A stretch of 32,093 nucleotides of DNA from a virus. Positions 8,360 to 14,731 of the stretch are shown one piece after another. A model generated the notes under the pieces. The model was not told where the DNA came from and searched no databases. It saw only the letters and a program-made list of their open reading frames with translations. Both the position numbers and the translations under genes were made by a program. Location: positions 1 to 32,093 of IMG/VR virus record IMGVR_UViG_3300031862_000764. One strand, written 5' to 3'. Every line of letters begins with the position of its first letter. Positions within the stretch are counted from its first letter, which is position 1.

Positions 8360-8596
8360 TCACCTTATGATCTTGCCCATCCGCAGTTTCTTGATCGCCG
8401 CCAGATCCGGCTTGTGGGGATCCGCCAGGAAGACGGACCGCCACATCTCCGCGGGCATCTGGAACAGGTACATCTGGATCTGGGCCCAGGACAGCTCCCG
8501 CAGCAGGTAGTCCGGGGTGGCCCAGGGATACCAGTGACCCAGCACGGCGAATAGCCGCTCAAGATCTATCCTCCAGCTCCTGGTTTGGGGTGCTCT
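8360..8596 (-). CDS. Tail assembly chaperone, frameshift extension (gpT-like part)
   Basis: A 78-codon open stretch reached by a -1 slip from the upstream chaperone frame at the A9 run. Codons start at the last A (8596) and read Arg-Ala-Pro-Gln-Thr, then a Leu-Glu-Arg-Leu-Phe helix, a Tyr-Pro-Trp-Ala-Thr-Pro segment, and end in Lys-Ile-Ile-Arg and TGA. The first possible independent start is a GTG at 8545 that lacks a good binding site, so production as a fusion (107 + 78 residues) is the natural reading. This copies the lambda G/GT arrangement: the longer protein binds the tape measure during tail assembly. The sequence with its Trp-rich face and conserved position right before the tape measure gene supports this. 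Confidence 0.8.
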   Translation of the reverse strand, partial: RAPQTRSWRIDLERLFAVLGHWYPWATPDYLLRELSWAQIQMYLFQMPAEMWRSVFLADPHKPDLAAIKKLRMGKIIR

Positions 8597-8916
8597 TTTT
8601 TTTTATCCCGCTCCACGGGTTTACCCAGGGTCGCCGCGGCGATGAACTCCAGGATCTGCTCCACGGAGGCGTTATCCAGAAGCCAGGCTTTATCCAGGGG
8701 ATCTCCGGAAGCCTTGGTGATGAGGAGGATGAGCTCCACCGCCTCCTCGATGATCGCCCGGCTGTTTTCCGGCTTGAGATTCCTCAGCTTGTCCCGCAGC
8801 TCATCCGCGCGGAACACGACGATCGCCGGCACCTTGGCGACGTTGACCGGCCGGCCGGCCAGGATGATGGTCTTGGGTTCGGCGACCAGGGTATCGAGAT
8901 TGACGAACTCTCCCAT
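8566..8916 (-). CDS. Tail assembly chaperone, short form (gpG-like)
   Basis: A 116-residue helical protein starting in a TAATG overlap with the tail tube gene. It sits between tail tube and tape measure, the fixed place of the gpG-type chaperone in siphovirus tails. An Ile-Ile-Glu-Glu-Ala-Val-Glu helix and a Leu-Asp-Asn-Ala-Ser-Val-Glu-Gln-Ile helix are visible. Near its end the codons Asp-Lys-Lys-Lys are encoded by GAT followed by nine A, where ribosomes can slip to produce the longer GT-like form. The unshifted ending after the slip site is a short Pro/Gly-rich tail, as in other phages. Confidence 0.85.
   Translation of the reverse strand: MGEFVNLDTLVAEPKTIILAGRPVNVAKVPAIVVFRADELRDKLRNLKPENSRAIIEEAVELILLITKASGDPLDKAWLLDNASVEQILEFIAAATLGKPVERDKKKEHPKPGAGG
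8596..8604 (-). other. -1 programmed frameshift slippery run (A9)
   Basis: Nine consecutive A on the minus strand (T9 on plus) encode three in-frame Lys codons (residues 105-107 of the chaperone) followed by GAG. Re-reading the last A moves the ribosome into the open frame ending at 8360. The register was checked: 8604 begins a codon of the short form and 8596 begins a codon of the extension. A run of A with a following G is a known slippery site in tail chaperone genes. Confidence 0.8.
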
Positions 8917-9713
8917 TAGGCTAAGCTCTGCTCGTCCACGATCTCGTAGAGCTGCTCGCCCTTGGTCCGGGAGGGGTCGATCTCCCCGACCAGGTTGATG
9001 CCCACCACCATGGCGTCATCCGCGTTGTCGTCCGGGAACGGGATCGTGAGCCCCGCGCCGGTGTTGGCGTAATACACGGCGATCGTCAGGTTCTTTCCCG
9101 CCTCATTCGTGTTGGTCAGCCGCACCACCCGGGGGCTCATGGTGAACTTGCCGCCGCTGGTGAGCTTTTTGGAGACATTGGGGGTGTAGTTGTAGTCGAC
9201 CAGCACCTCCTGACCGTCGCTGATCCCTCCACCGGCGATACGCGCGATGCAGGTGTAGCCCGCCGAATCCACCCCGACGATGAAGTCGGTGTTCCGCATG
9301 TAGGTTGGTGTCCCGCTGAGGTGAGTCACGACGATCGAGGAAACCTCGCTACCGTTGCCGTTCTTGTTGGCTAGGCGCACGAAGTTAGTCCCGGTGAGGG
9401 TCACGTGCTCGTCCGTGACCGGCGTAGAGGACCCGGAGACCGTCGAGTACACGTCGATCCCGCCGCGCAGCTTATCCGCGGATTCCAGGTCCCACTCCAG
9501 CCAGTCGGCGCTGATGGCCACCTTCTGATTCCGGATTCTCCGTTCCAGAACCCCAGCGTTGCCGCTTTCCACCTTGAGCTCTTCCCAGCTTTCGGCGATC
9601 TGCACGTTGCGCAGGGCCCCCAGATTGATCAGGGAGCCAAGCGAGGAGCCCACCTCGAACTTGGCGCTCCCGAATCGGACCGCTTCCGGTCTCTGTACGG
9701 TTGTCTGTGCCAT
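8916..9713 (-). CDS. Major tail tube protein
   Basis: A 265-residue, mostly beta-strand protein with a good AAGGAG site eight bases before ATG. The first part carries Gly-Ser-Ala-Lys-Phe-Glu-Val-Gly and a Leu-Gly-Ala-Leu-Arg-Asn-Val strand followed by Glu-Val-based strands, as in many siphovirus tube subunits. It contains an inserted beta domain (about 95-185, Gly/Thr rich) before the closing strand and a short helix. Its position directly before the two-frame chaperone gene and the tape measure gene is decisive. It would polymerise into the tail tube through which DNA passes. A possible extra Ig-like insertion is suggested by the Ser-Ser-Thr-Pro-Val-Thr segment, not proven. Confidence 0.75.
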   Translation of the reverse strand: MAQTTVQRPEAVRFGSAKFEVGSSLGSLINLGALRNVQIAESWEELKVESGNAGVLERRIRNQKVAISADWLEWDLESADKLRGGIDVYSTVSGSSTPVTDEHVTLTGTNFVRLANKNGNGSEVSSIVVTHLSGTPTYMRNTDFIVGVDSAGYTCIARIAGGGISDGQEVLVDYNYTPNVSKKLTSGGKFTMSPRVVRLTNTNEAGKNLTIAVYYANTGAGLTIPFPDDNADDAMVVGINLVGEIDPSRTKGEQLYEIVDEQSLA

Positions 9714-9740
9714 GCTTATTTCTCCTTCCGCATGATTGCC

Positions 9741-9890
9741 TTATTTCGACCGGCTCCTGGGCTTCTCTACCGCTTTCGCCCAGCCGGCCTGAATCCAGGC
9801 CTTGGCGCGCTCGGGATCGAGCACCCGCACGTCGCCTTTCTTATTGCTGTTGGTGTCAACCAGCAGCTCCACCGTGATCGGCTCATTCAT
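9741..9890 (-). CDS. Small conserved-looking phage protein (49 residues)
   Basis: A short gene with an excellent GAGGAGGTGGAGC leader before the ATG at 9890, overlapping the end of the previous gene by eight bases. The product begins Met-Asn-Glu-Pro-Ile-Thr-Val-Glu-Leu-Leu and ends in a basic Lys-Pro-Arg-Ser-Arg-Ser-Lys tail. The Val-Leu-Asp-Pro-Glu-Arg-Ala-Lys-Ala-Trp segment suggests a small domain like that in the 60-residue protein at 11569-11751, which has a comparable size and basic/acidic tail. Both lie among head-tail connector genes. The function is unknown; a small virion or assembly protein is possible. Confidence 0.65.
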   Translation of the reverse strand: MNEPITVELLVDTNSNKKGDVRVLDPERAKAWIQAGWAKAVEKPRSRSK

Positions 9891-10401
9891 GCTCCACCTC
9901 CTCCTCGTAGCCGTAGAGTCTTTCCACCCTCAGCAGGCCCGATGAAGGCGGAACAGAATACTGAATTCCCAGGCCCTGGCAGATCCCGAGAAAGAACTCG
10001 CACCATTGGGCATCGGGCCCAGCATAGAGGTGGATTTCCTCGAACTTCTCCCGGATTGCCAGGGCTATCATCCAGGACTCCGGACAGGCGAAGTAAAACC
10101 CGAACTCCTTGATGATCTCTTCTTTCGGATATGGGGTACTGGCCGGGATCCCTGGGATCGGCCGCTGCATGAAGACGGGGATCCGGGTCTGGGTTTGAAG
10201 CCAGCGCCGATAGCTCTCCGGCGCGACGTCCTCGGCCCGGAGGAAACGCAGCTCGAACCATCTGCGTAGCTCTACCAATCGCTCGATCGGAGGCGGAGCT
10301 CCGAATGCTTCTCCCGTTGCCCAGATCTCGAATCCGGGGTCATAGAAGGGCTCCCACTCGCAAAGGAGCTCCGGGCGGGAAACGATCGCCACCCGTTTCA
10401 T
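9883..10401 (-). CDS. Conserved phage protein of unknown function in the head-tail joining region
   Basis: A 172-residue protein starting in an ATGA overlap. It begins with a Val-Ala-Ile-Val-Ser strand, then an Ile-Trp-Ala-Thr-Gly-Glu turn, an Ala-Ser-Thr-Pro-Tyr-Pro segment, a Trp-Met-Ile-Ala-Leu-Ala-Ile helix, an Ile-His-Leu-Tyr-Ala-Gly strand and a Leu-Tyr-Gly-Tyr close to the end. This strand-helix pattern resembles a Rossmann-like fold found in a family of uncharacterised phage proteins with the same Trp-Met-Ile-Ala-Leu-Ala and final Leu-Tyr-Gly elements. No catalytic motif is known for it. It sits between the tail-completion gene and the tail tube gene, an odd place for an enzyme. Could be a nucleotide-related enzyme or a virion-associated protein. 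Confidence 0.7.
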   Translation of the reverse strand: MKRVAIVSRPELLCEWEPFYDPGFEIWATGEAFGAPPPIERLVELRRWFELRFLRAEDVAPESYRRWLQTQTRIPVFMQRPIPGIPASTPYPKEEIIKEFGFYFACPESWMIALAIREKFEEIHLYAGPDAQWCEFFLGICQGLGIQYSVPPSSGLLRVERLYGYEEEVEHE

Positions 10402-10790
10402 GACCCCTCCCGGTGGATGAAGTAGATTTCCACCAGGGCGTTCCATAGGTTGGTCTGCGGGTCCTGGTAGGGCCGGGTGTCGTTGTCGGCTCCCTGTTTC
10501 ACGATCACGCCTTCCGTCCCGCCCATGACCCCCTTATAGCGGGAAAAAAGGTTTCGGATGATCCGGGCGATCGCCTTGGCCTGGTCGGGCTGCTCCGCCC
10601 AACAGGAAAACTGCCAGCGCGGCCTGCGGAAGGGAAGCTGCGGGATCGGCGGGTCGGAGATTTGCTGATGCTCCACAAAGGGGGATTCGGTGCCTTGCAG
10701 CGCTTTCCCGTAATAAACGCGATCATCGACCAGTGCAGCAAGTTCGGATGAATCTTTTAAGGCTGTGTCGATCGCCTGCTCGATGGTCAT
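10398..10790 (-). CDS. Tail completion / tail terminator-like protein (DUF3168-like)
   Basis: A 130-residue protein between the gp10-like protein and the tail tube region. It opens with a helix (Ile-Glu-Gln-Ala-Ile) and a Leu-Val-Asp-Asp-Arg-Val-Tyr-Tyr segment typical of the DUF3168/gpU-like tail terminators, followed by Pro-Arg-Trp-Gln-Phe-Ser-Cys-Trp-Ala and a helix of Gln-Ala-Lys-Ala-Ile-Ala. It ends with a strand Ala-Leu-Val-Glu-Ile-Tyr-Phe. These proteins cap the tail tube and join it to the head. The start overlaps the previous stop (ATGA). Confidence 0.7.
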   Translation of the reverse strand: MTIEQAIDTALKDSSELAALVDDRVYYGKALQGTESPFVEHQQISDPPIPQLPFRRPRWQFSCWAEQPDQAKAIARIIRNLFSRYKGVMGGTEGVIVKQGADNDTRPYQDPQTNLWNALVEIYFIHREGS

Positions 10791-11152
10791 TTGATCACCG
10801 TCTTCAGCTCCTGCCGGTGGAGCGCCCGCGCCGCGTTGAGGTTTTCATCGAAGGCCGGCCTCATGAACGGCTGGGGCCGCATCTTCACGGTCCCCAGCTC
10901 AATCAGATGCGCATGGGGCGCTTCCTTGCCGCCGGCGATCACATGCCCCTCTTGAATATCCCTGCCCATCCGCGCGCGGATCGACTCCTGCAGCCTCCCC
11001 GTCCGGTACGGACAGCGCCGGCGGGCGTCATCCCTCATCAGGTTCACTCCCCGGGCAATGGCCCGTCGCTGGGCCTGTCGGAGCTCGGTCTTGATCTCCT
11101 CCCCGTACCATCTCCATTCCGCCAGGCGCATCGTGCCGCGCCGCGGTCTCAT
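10787..11152 (-). CDS. HK97 gp10-like head-tail joining protein
   Basis: A 121-residue basic protein with the familiar gp10 pattern: a helix rich in Arg/Ala ending in Cys-Pro-Tyr-Arg-Thr-Gly-Arg-Leu-Gln-Glu-Ser-Ile (about 48-59), a central strand with Ala-Pro-His-Ala-His-Leu-Ile-Glu-Leu-Gly-Thr, and Pro-Gln-Pro-Phe-Met-Arg-Pro-Ala-Phe (about 93-101). This motif series is characteristic of HK97-gp10/neck-type proteins that complete the tail-side connector. The start is in a TAATG overlap with the connector gene before it, and the end overlaps the next start by ATGA. An alternative start is the Met seven codons downstream. Confidence 0.85.
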   Translation of the reverse strand: MRPRRGTMRLAEWRWYGEEIKTELRQAQRRAIARGVNLMRDDARRRCPYRTGRLQESIRARMGRDIQEGHVIAGGKEAPHAHLIELGTVKMRPQPFMRPAFDENLNAARALHRQELKTVIK

Positions 11153-11562
11153 TACCAGTCATATCCCGCGCGAGTAAACCGGATATCCTTATCCTCGCGT
11201 GACGTGCCTTCCGGTTGATTGAAAAAATCCTGTTTCTGCACGATCACCGGGTTTCGTTCAATCCGGGCCATGGCATCCTGATACAGCTTCTCATAGATAA
11301 TGGTCTGCTCCTGGTCGCCCAGCTGCTTCGCGCGCAGGATTTTTGCTTTCACCCCGTTGACGGCGATGGGTTTGAACACTTTCAGGACGTCCTCATCCGT
11401 GATTGGGATCAGGATGCCCACGGCCCTCATCCGGGCATCCATGTCGGCCGTGATCTCCAAGCAGAAGGTGCCGACCTCGGTCGTGGAAGGCTTCGTGGTG
11501 GCGTCGATCTTGATGTGGGGGAGCTCCCGGATCACGTCCTCCGCGGTGCAGTAGTTCGCCAT
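11152..11562 (-). CDS. Head-tail connector (adaptor-like) protein
   Basis: A 136-residue protein starting Met-Ala-Asn-Tyr-Cys-Thr-Ala-Glu-Asp-Val-Ile, the opening usual for gp6-like/DUF1320-like adaptor proteins that bind under the portal. It is mainly helical, with an Ile-Thr-Ala-Asp-Met-Asp-Ala-Arg-Met helix in the first half and a charged tail with Thr-Arg-Ala-Gly-Tyr-Asp-Trp at the end. Position after the capsid genes and before the gp10-like protein supports the call. It is most likely the first ring added to the portal after packaging. Confidence 0.7.
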   Translation of the reverse strand: MANYCTAEDVIRELPHIKIDATTKPSTTEVGTFCLEITADMDARMRAVGILIPITDEDVLKVFKPIAVNGVKAKILRAKQLGDQEQTIIYEKLYQDAMARIERNPVIVQKQDFFNQPEGTSREDKDIRFTRAGYDW

Positions 11563-11568
11563 CCGGCC

Positions 11569-11751
11569 TTACTCCTCGGCCTTGGCCTCGCCACCCGTTT
11601 TCTCCTTGCGAACCCTGTTGGACCGGGCAGACTCCCCGGGCTCTTGCGGTGCCTCCTGCATGCGGCTCACACGGCCCTTCTTGATCAGGATCTCGGCAAC
11701 CCGTTCCTTGCACTCGGCCACGTGGCCGTTTTCCCAGCGTACTTTCACCAT
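11569..11751 (-). CDS. Small unknown protein (60 residues) after the capsid gene
   Basis: Begins at ATG 11751 after an AAAGGAG site. The first half (Met-Val-Lys-Val-Arg-Trp-Glu-Asn-Gly-His-Val-Ala) looks like a compact beta-helix domain that ends in a basic helix; the second half is a Glu/Lys/Ser-rich disordered tail. The preceding 74-base gap, after the capsid gene stop, contains a weak GGCCC/GGGCC hairpin (11778-11800). Proteins of this size and place occur in many phages between capsid and connector genes; no function is known. Ends seven bases before the next start. Confidence 0.6.
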   Translation of the reverse strand: MVKVRWENGHVAECKERVAEILIKKGRVSRMQEAPQEPGESARSNRVRKEKTGGEAKAEE

Positions 11752-11825
11752 AATTTGCGCTCCTTTCTCGCGGCGCAGGCCCAGCCCTATGGACCGGGCC
11801 CCCGCTCGCTCCCATGCCGACGCTT

Positions 11826-12734
11826 TTAGGCGTTGACGATCTTCAAGCACAGCTCCGGGAATCCGTAGCCGGCGTTCCCGTACATCTCCGCGGAGAACCC
11901 GAACACGCCATCGGAGGCCAGCTTGCCGTCGTCGGTGACCGGCAGCACGTCGGCGCCGTTGTCCAGCTTCTCGCCTTGGAAGATGAATGGTTTCAAAGGC
12001 ATGCTGGTGGTGGCGTAGTACCAGTCCGTGGCGTCCGTCAGGTCCGGAAGCGCGATCACGTTGCTGATGTAGCGCTTCTGGATATTGGCCACTCCGGCGT
12101 TCGCCCCTCCGGGATCGGCCGCCGATTCCTTGATCTGGAGGAACAGCTCCTCCAACTCAACGGGGCAGATGACCGTGTCCGGGACAAGCCGCAGGTACTT
12201 GCCCTGATCGCTGATGAACCGCATCGCGGTCTTGCGCGCGATGGCCAGGTCGGCCTTGATCTTGTCCAGCGTGACGCCGGTGCCGGCTAGCAGGTTGTCG
12301 TTGGTGCGGCCGTTGGCGAAGAAAGCCAGCCCATCGAAGGCCAGCTCCGTTTCCCCGTTGAGCAGGAACTGGATGATCATCTCCGCCTTCCAGGACTCGA
12401 TGCTGGCGACGAGCATCTGCACCCGCGGCCGCACGGAATCCAGCTCATCCCGGCGGAAGGCGTCCTTGTGGACCGCGAATCCGTTGTACCACCGTTTGTT
12501 GCTGATGCTGTAGGTGTACTTGCTCAAGTCGCCATACACCTTGGATCCGATCCATTCCCGGACCCCTGGAATATCGCCGAGCCAGGCATAGTCGCCCTTG
12601 CCGGTCTTGGCGTAGGTGCCCATGAAGAGCGACTCGATCCCCGTCAGCCGGGATTTCTCGAGCATCGTCTTCATTTCGATCTCGAAGGCCTTTTCCAGGA
12701 TCTTCGAGACGACCGCGGTAGATGGTAGATACAT
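11826..12734 (-). CDS. Major capsid protein, Mu gpT-like
   Basis: A 302-residue protein of the usual gpT size. Visible features are an N-terminal helix (about 1-30), the Pro-Gly-Val-Arg-Glu-Trp-Ile-Gly segment (about 56-63), an Asn-Lys-Arg-Trp-Tyr-Asn-Gly-Phe-Ala-Val strand and an Asp-Ala-Phe-Arg-Arg-Asp-Glu-Leu turn (about 79-98), matching the landmark region of the Mu-like major head subunit. It forms the HK97-fold capsid shell. A GGGAGGG site precedes ATG. Gene order, protease/scaffold then decoration-like protein then capsid, is regular. A gpT-type capsid with a siphovirus-like tail and TerL of the HK97 type shows that modules have been exchanged. Confidence 0.85.
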   Translation of the reverse strand: MYLPSTAVVSKILEKAFEIEMKTMLEKSRLTGIESLFMGTYAKTGKGDYAWLGDIPGVREWIGSKVYGDLSKYTYSISNKRWYNGFAVHKDAFRRDELDSVRPRVQMLVASIESWKAEMIIQFLLNGETELAFDGLAFFANGRTNDNLLAGTGVTLDKIKADLAIARKTAMRFISDQGKYLRLVPDTVICPVELEELFLQIKESAADPGGANAGVANIQKRYISNVIALPDLTDATDWYYATTSMPLKPFIFQGEKLDNGADVLPVTDDGKLASDGVFGFSAEMYGNAGYGFPELCLKIVNA

Positions 12735-12767
12735 GGTTCTCCCTCCCTATCTTCCTGCTTCGTGCCT

Positions 12768-13409
12768 CTACTCGCCGATGGCGATCCAGTAGACGGTAGC
12801 CGCCACCGTGGCGGCCGCGCCGCCGTCGTCCCAGCAGTAGAGGTCCAGCAGGCCGTCGGCTTCGTGGTTGACGGTGGCGTAGCCCGCTTCCCCGGCCCCC
12901 TGGGTCGCGATCTTCACGCTGGCCCACGCCTGCTTGATGACCCGCAGGCCCGTATCGATGTTCAACAGGTTGCCCGTGACCGCCGATTGGCCGGAGCGGA
13001 TCTTCACCTCCGCCTGGCCCAGGTCGATCAGCAGGTAGCCGGTCTTCCAGGCGACGCACTTGCCGATCGGCCCAGCGTTCGAGGCGAAGTCGGTGATGGT
13101 GTCGTCTGCGGTGGCATAGAGCATCTTGCCGACGTCGCTTTGAGCCGCGCCGCCATGGGGCAGCCATGCCAACGTGCCCCGGATGATCTCCAGGTCCTTG
13201 GTCTCGCCGGCCCCGACGACCACCTGCTCCTTCAGAACGCCGGCGAAGCGATGGCCGGCGGTGTCGGCCGCCTTCACCGCGTAGCCGTTGGCGTCGATGT
13301 CCATCAGGCCGCCCTTGTAGTAGGTAGAGGCGACGTTGGATTTTGCCGGGATGACGTGCCCAATATTGGGGAACATCATTTCCAGATTCTTGTCCGCGGA
13401 AAGTGACAT
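12768..13409 (-). CDS. Capsid decoration (cement)-like protein
   Basis: A 213-residue protein with strong AGGGAGG site nine bases before ATG. It is Gly/Ala/Asp rich and beta-strand dominated, with Tyr-Tyr-Lys-Gly-Gly-Leu-Met-Asp and Ala-Gly-Val-Leu-Lys-Glu-Gln segments like those in phage surface decoration or DUF2190-like cement proteins. Its place directly between the protease-scaffold gene and the major capsid gene is the standard place for a decoration protein. No signal peptide or enzyme motif is seen. The exact family is uncertain. Confidence 0.55.
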   Translation of the reverse strand: MSLSADKNLEMMFPNIGHVIPAKSNVASTYYKGGLMDIDANGYAVKAADTAGHRFAGVLKEQVVVGAGETKDLEIIRGTLAWLPHGGAAQSDVGKMLYATADDTITDFASNAGPIGKCVAWKTGYLLIDLGQAEVKIRSGQSAVTGNLLNIDTGLRVIKQAWASVKIATQGAGEAGYATVNHEADGLLDLYCWDDGGAAATVAATVYWIAIGE

Positions 13410-13411
13410 GG

Positions 13412-13933
13412 TTACTTACCTCCCTCGATCTCTTTCTCCGAGTAGCCCATCTTGGAAAGGATTTTCTTTCCTTCGCCCTCGGACAACTCATCGGACTCCT
13501 CACCACCGGCTCCCGTCCCCCGCACCGAGAGATCCACGACCGGCTGCTGGGCCTCCAAGAGCTTTTTGGTACCTTCAGGATCTTTGTCGTATTGAGCTTC
13601 CCATTGCGCCCGATTTCTCGGGGTGATCCGGCCCTCCGAAAGGGCCTTCTCGATGACTTGGTCCTTCTCCGCCAGGCTCCGGGCCCGCTTGAGCTCATCG
13701 AGCTGCCTCGTCTTCTCTTGATTCTCCGTGAGCAGCAGGTTGATCTTCTCTTCCTGCAGCGCGACCTTCCGCTGGAGAGCCTCGACGGTTTCGACGAGTC
13801 CGACGTTTTTCGCCTCCAACCCGGCGAAATCGAAAATCTGGGCGATCCTCTGTTTGTCCTCGTCGGTCGCCTTCGCCGTCTCCTCCTCGGAAAGCTCGGA
13901 GAGGGCCACGAGGATTTCGTTCAGGGTTCTCAT
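13412..13933 (-). CDS. Nested scaffold protein (in frame inside the head protease gene)
   Basis: An in-frame ATG at 13933 (residue 267 of the protease ORF) has a very strong ribosome binding site, AAGGGAGGGG, five bases upstream. It would produce a separate 173-residue protein made almost wholly of helix and coiled coil: a Glu-rich N-terminal helix, a Val-Glu-Ala-Leu-Gln-Arg-Lys coiled coil (about 55-105), and a disordered acidic Gly/Ser/Glu tail. This arrangement copies lambda C and Nu3, where the scaffold is an internal-start product of the protease gene and directs capsid assembly before being cleaved. Both products share the stop at 13412. Confidence 0.7.
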   Translation of the reverse strand: MRTLNEILVALSELSEEETAKATDEDKQRIAQIFDFAGLEAKNVGLVETVEALQRKVALQEEKINLLLTENQEKTRQLDELKRARSLAEKDQVIEKALSEGRITPRNRAQWEAQYDKDPEGTKKLLEAQQPVVDLSVRGTGAGGEESDELSEGEGKKILSKMGYSEKEIEGGK

Positions 13934-14731
13934 TTCTTCCCCTCCCTTGTTCTGGATTTCATCCCCGCCATCCACGGCGGGTCTGCTTGCAAGAATCTCA
14001 GGCACGCGCCCGTAGTTGAACTGCCGCATATCGAAGGCCAGCGCCGCGATCTGTCCGCGATCTTCCACCCGGTCCGCGAAGCCGGCCTCGACGGCCTCCG
14101 CCGCGGTGTACCAGCTCTCCTCCTCCATCGCCGCGAGCACCTCCTCTCTGCTCAGGTACGATTTACCCGCGTAGATGTTGGCCATCTGGCCGGCGATTTT
14201 ATCGAGAGTTTCCGCGGTCTTGCGCATGTCCCCGGCGTTCCCGACCACGATCCCCGATGGATTGTGAATCATCAGGTACGATCCTTGCGCCATGATCAAC
14301 TCGCGGCCGGCCAGGGCGATCACCGAGGCAATCGAGGCGGCCACGCCGAGCACCTCCACCGACAATTTGTCCCGGTAACCGGCGAGCAGATTGTAGATCG
14401 CCATGCCGTCAAACACGTCGCCGCCGGGGGAATTGAGCAACAGCCTCAACTTCTTGGATTTCTTGATGGCATCGAAATCGCGCTTGAAATCCTTGACGGT
14501 GAAATCCCATCCGCCGATCGTGTCGAAGATGGAGATCTCGGCCGCCTCCTCCGTGAGCTCCATGGCGTACCAGCGGCACGCCTGCGCGCTGTGATTCCGT
14601 TTCCAGATCTCCTCACATACCGCATAACGCTGTTCGGAGTCCGGGTATTCCTCGTTCATCGGGGAACTGGCCATGCAGCGGGTCCCCCACTCTTCGTGGG
14701 TTTCACCTTCACGCGGTTTGGGTAGTGGCAT
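13412..14731 (-). CDS. ClpP-like (S14) head maturation protease fused to scaffold region
   Basis: A 439-residue protein. Residues 1-45 form a Cys-containing short domain (Pro-Lys-Pro-Arg-Glu, Arg-Cys-Met, Tyr-Ala-Val-Cys, Ile-Trp) common at the ends of phage head proteins. Residues about 64-228 are a ClpP-type serine protease: Asn-Ser-Pro-Gly-Gly-Asp-Val near 100-106, Gly-Val-Ala-Ala-Ser with catalytic Ser133, and Ile-His-Asn-Pro-Ser-Gly with catalytic His156. Residues 267-439 are a helical scaffold, also expressible from an internal start. It would cleave the scaffold and head proteins inside the procapsid. The start overlaps the portal gene by 23 bases and follows AAGGAGGAGG. Confidence 0.85.
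   Translation of the reverse strand: MPLPKPREGETHEEWGTRCMASSPMNEEYPDSEQRYAVCEEIWKRNHSAQACRWYAMELTEEAAEISIFDTIGGWDFTVKDFKRDFDAIKKSKKLRLLLNSPGGDVFDGMAIYNLLAGYRDKLSVEVLGVAASIASVIALAGRELIMAQGSYLMIHNPSGIVVGNAGDMRKTAETLDKIAGQMANIYAGKSYLSREEVLAAMEEESWYTAAEAVEAGFADRVEDRGQIAALAFDMRQFNYGRVPEILASRPAVDGGDEIQNKGGEEMRTLNEILVALSELSEEETAKATDEDKQRIAQIFDFAGLEAKNVGLVETVEALQRKVALQEEKINLLLTENQEKTRQLDELKRARSLAEKDQVIEKALSEGRITPRNRAQWEAQYDKDPEGTKKLLEAQQPVVDLSVRGTGAGGEESDELSEGEGKKILSKMGYSEKEIEGGK

Noticed and set aside
11752-11825. Terminator after the capsid gene
   Set aside because: Only a 5-bp GGCCC/GGGCC stem and no T run; too weak to call.
12445-13698. 417-residue minus-strand ORF overlapping the capsid and decoration genes
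   Set aside because: Arg/Gly-rich out-of-frame reading of three well-supported genes.
13403-14725. 440-residue plus-strand ORF opposite the head protease
   Set aside because: Exact antisense shadow of the protease-scaffold gene, which has catalytic motifs.
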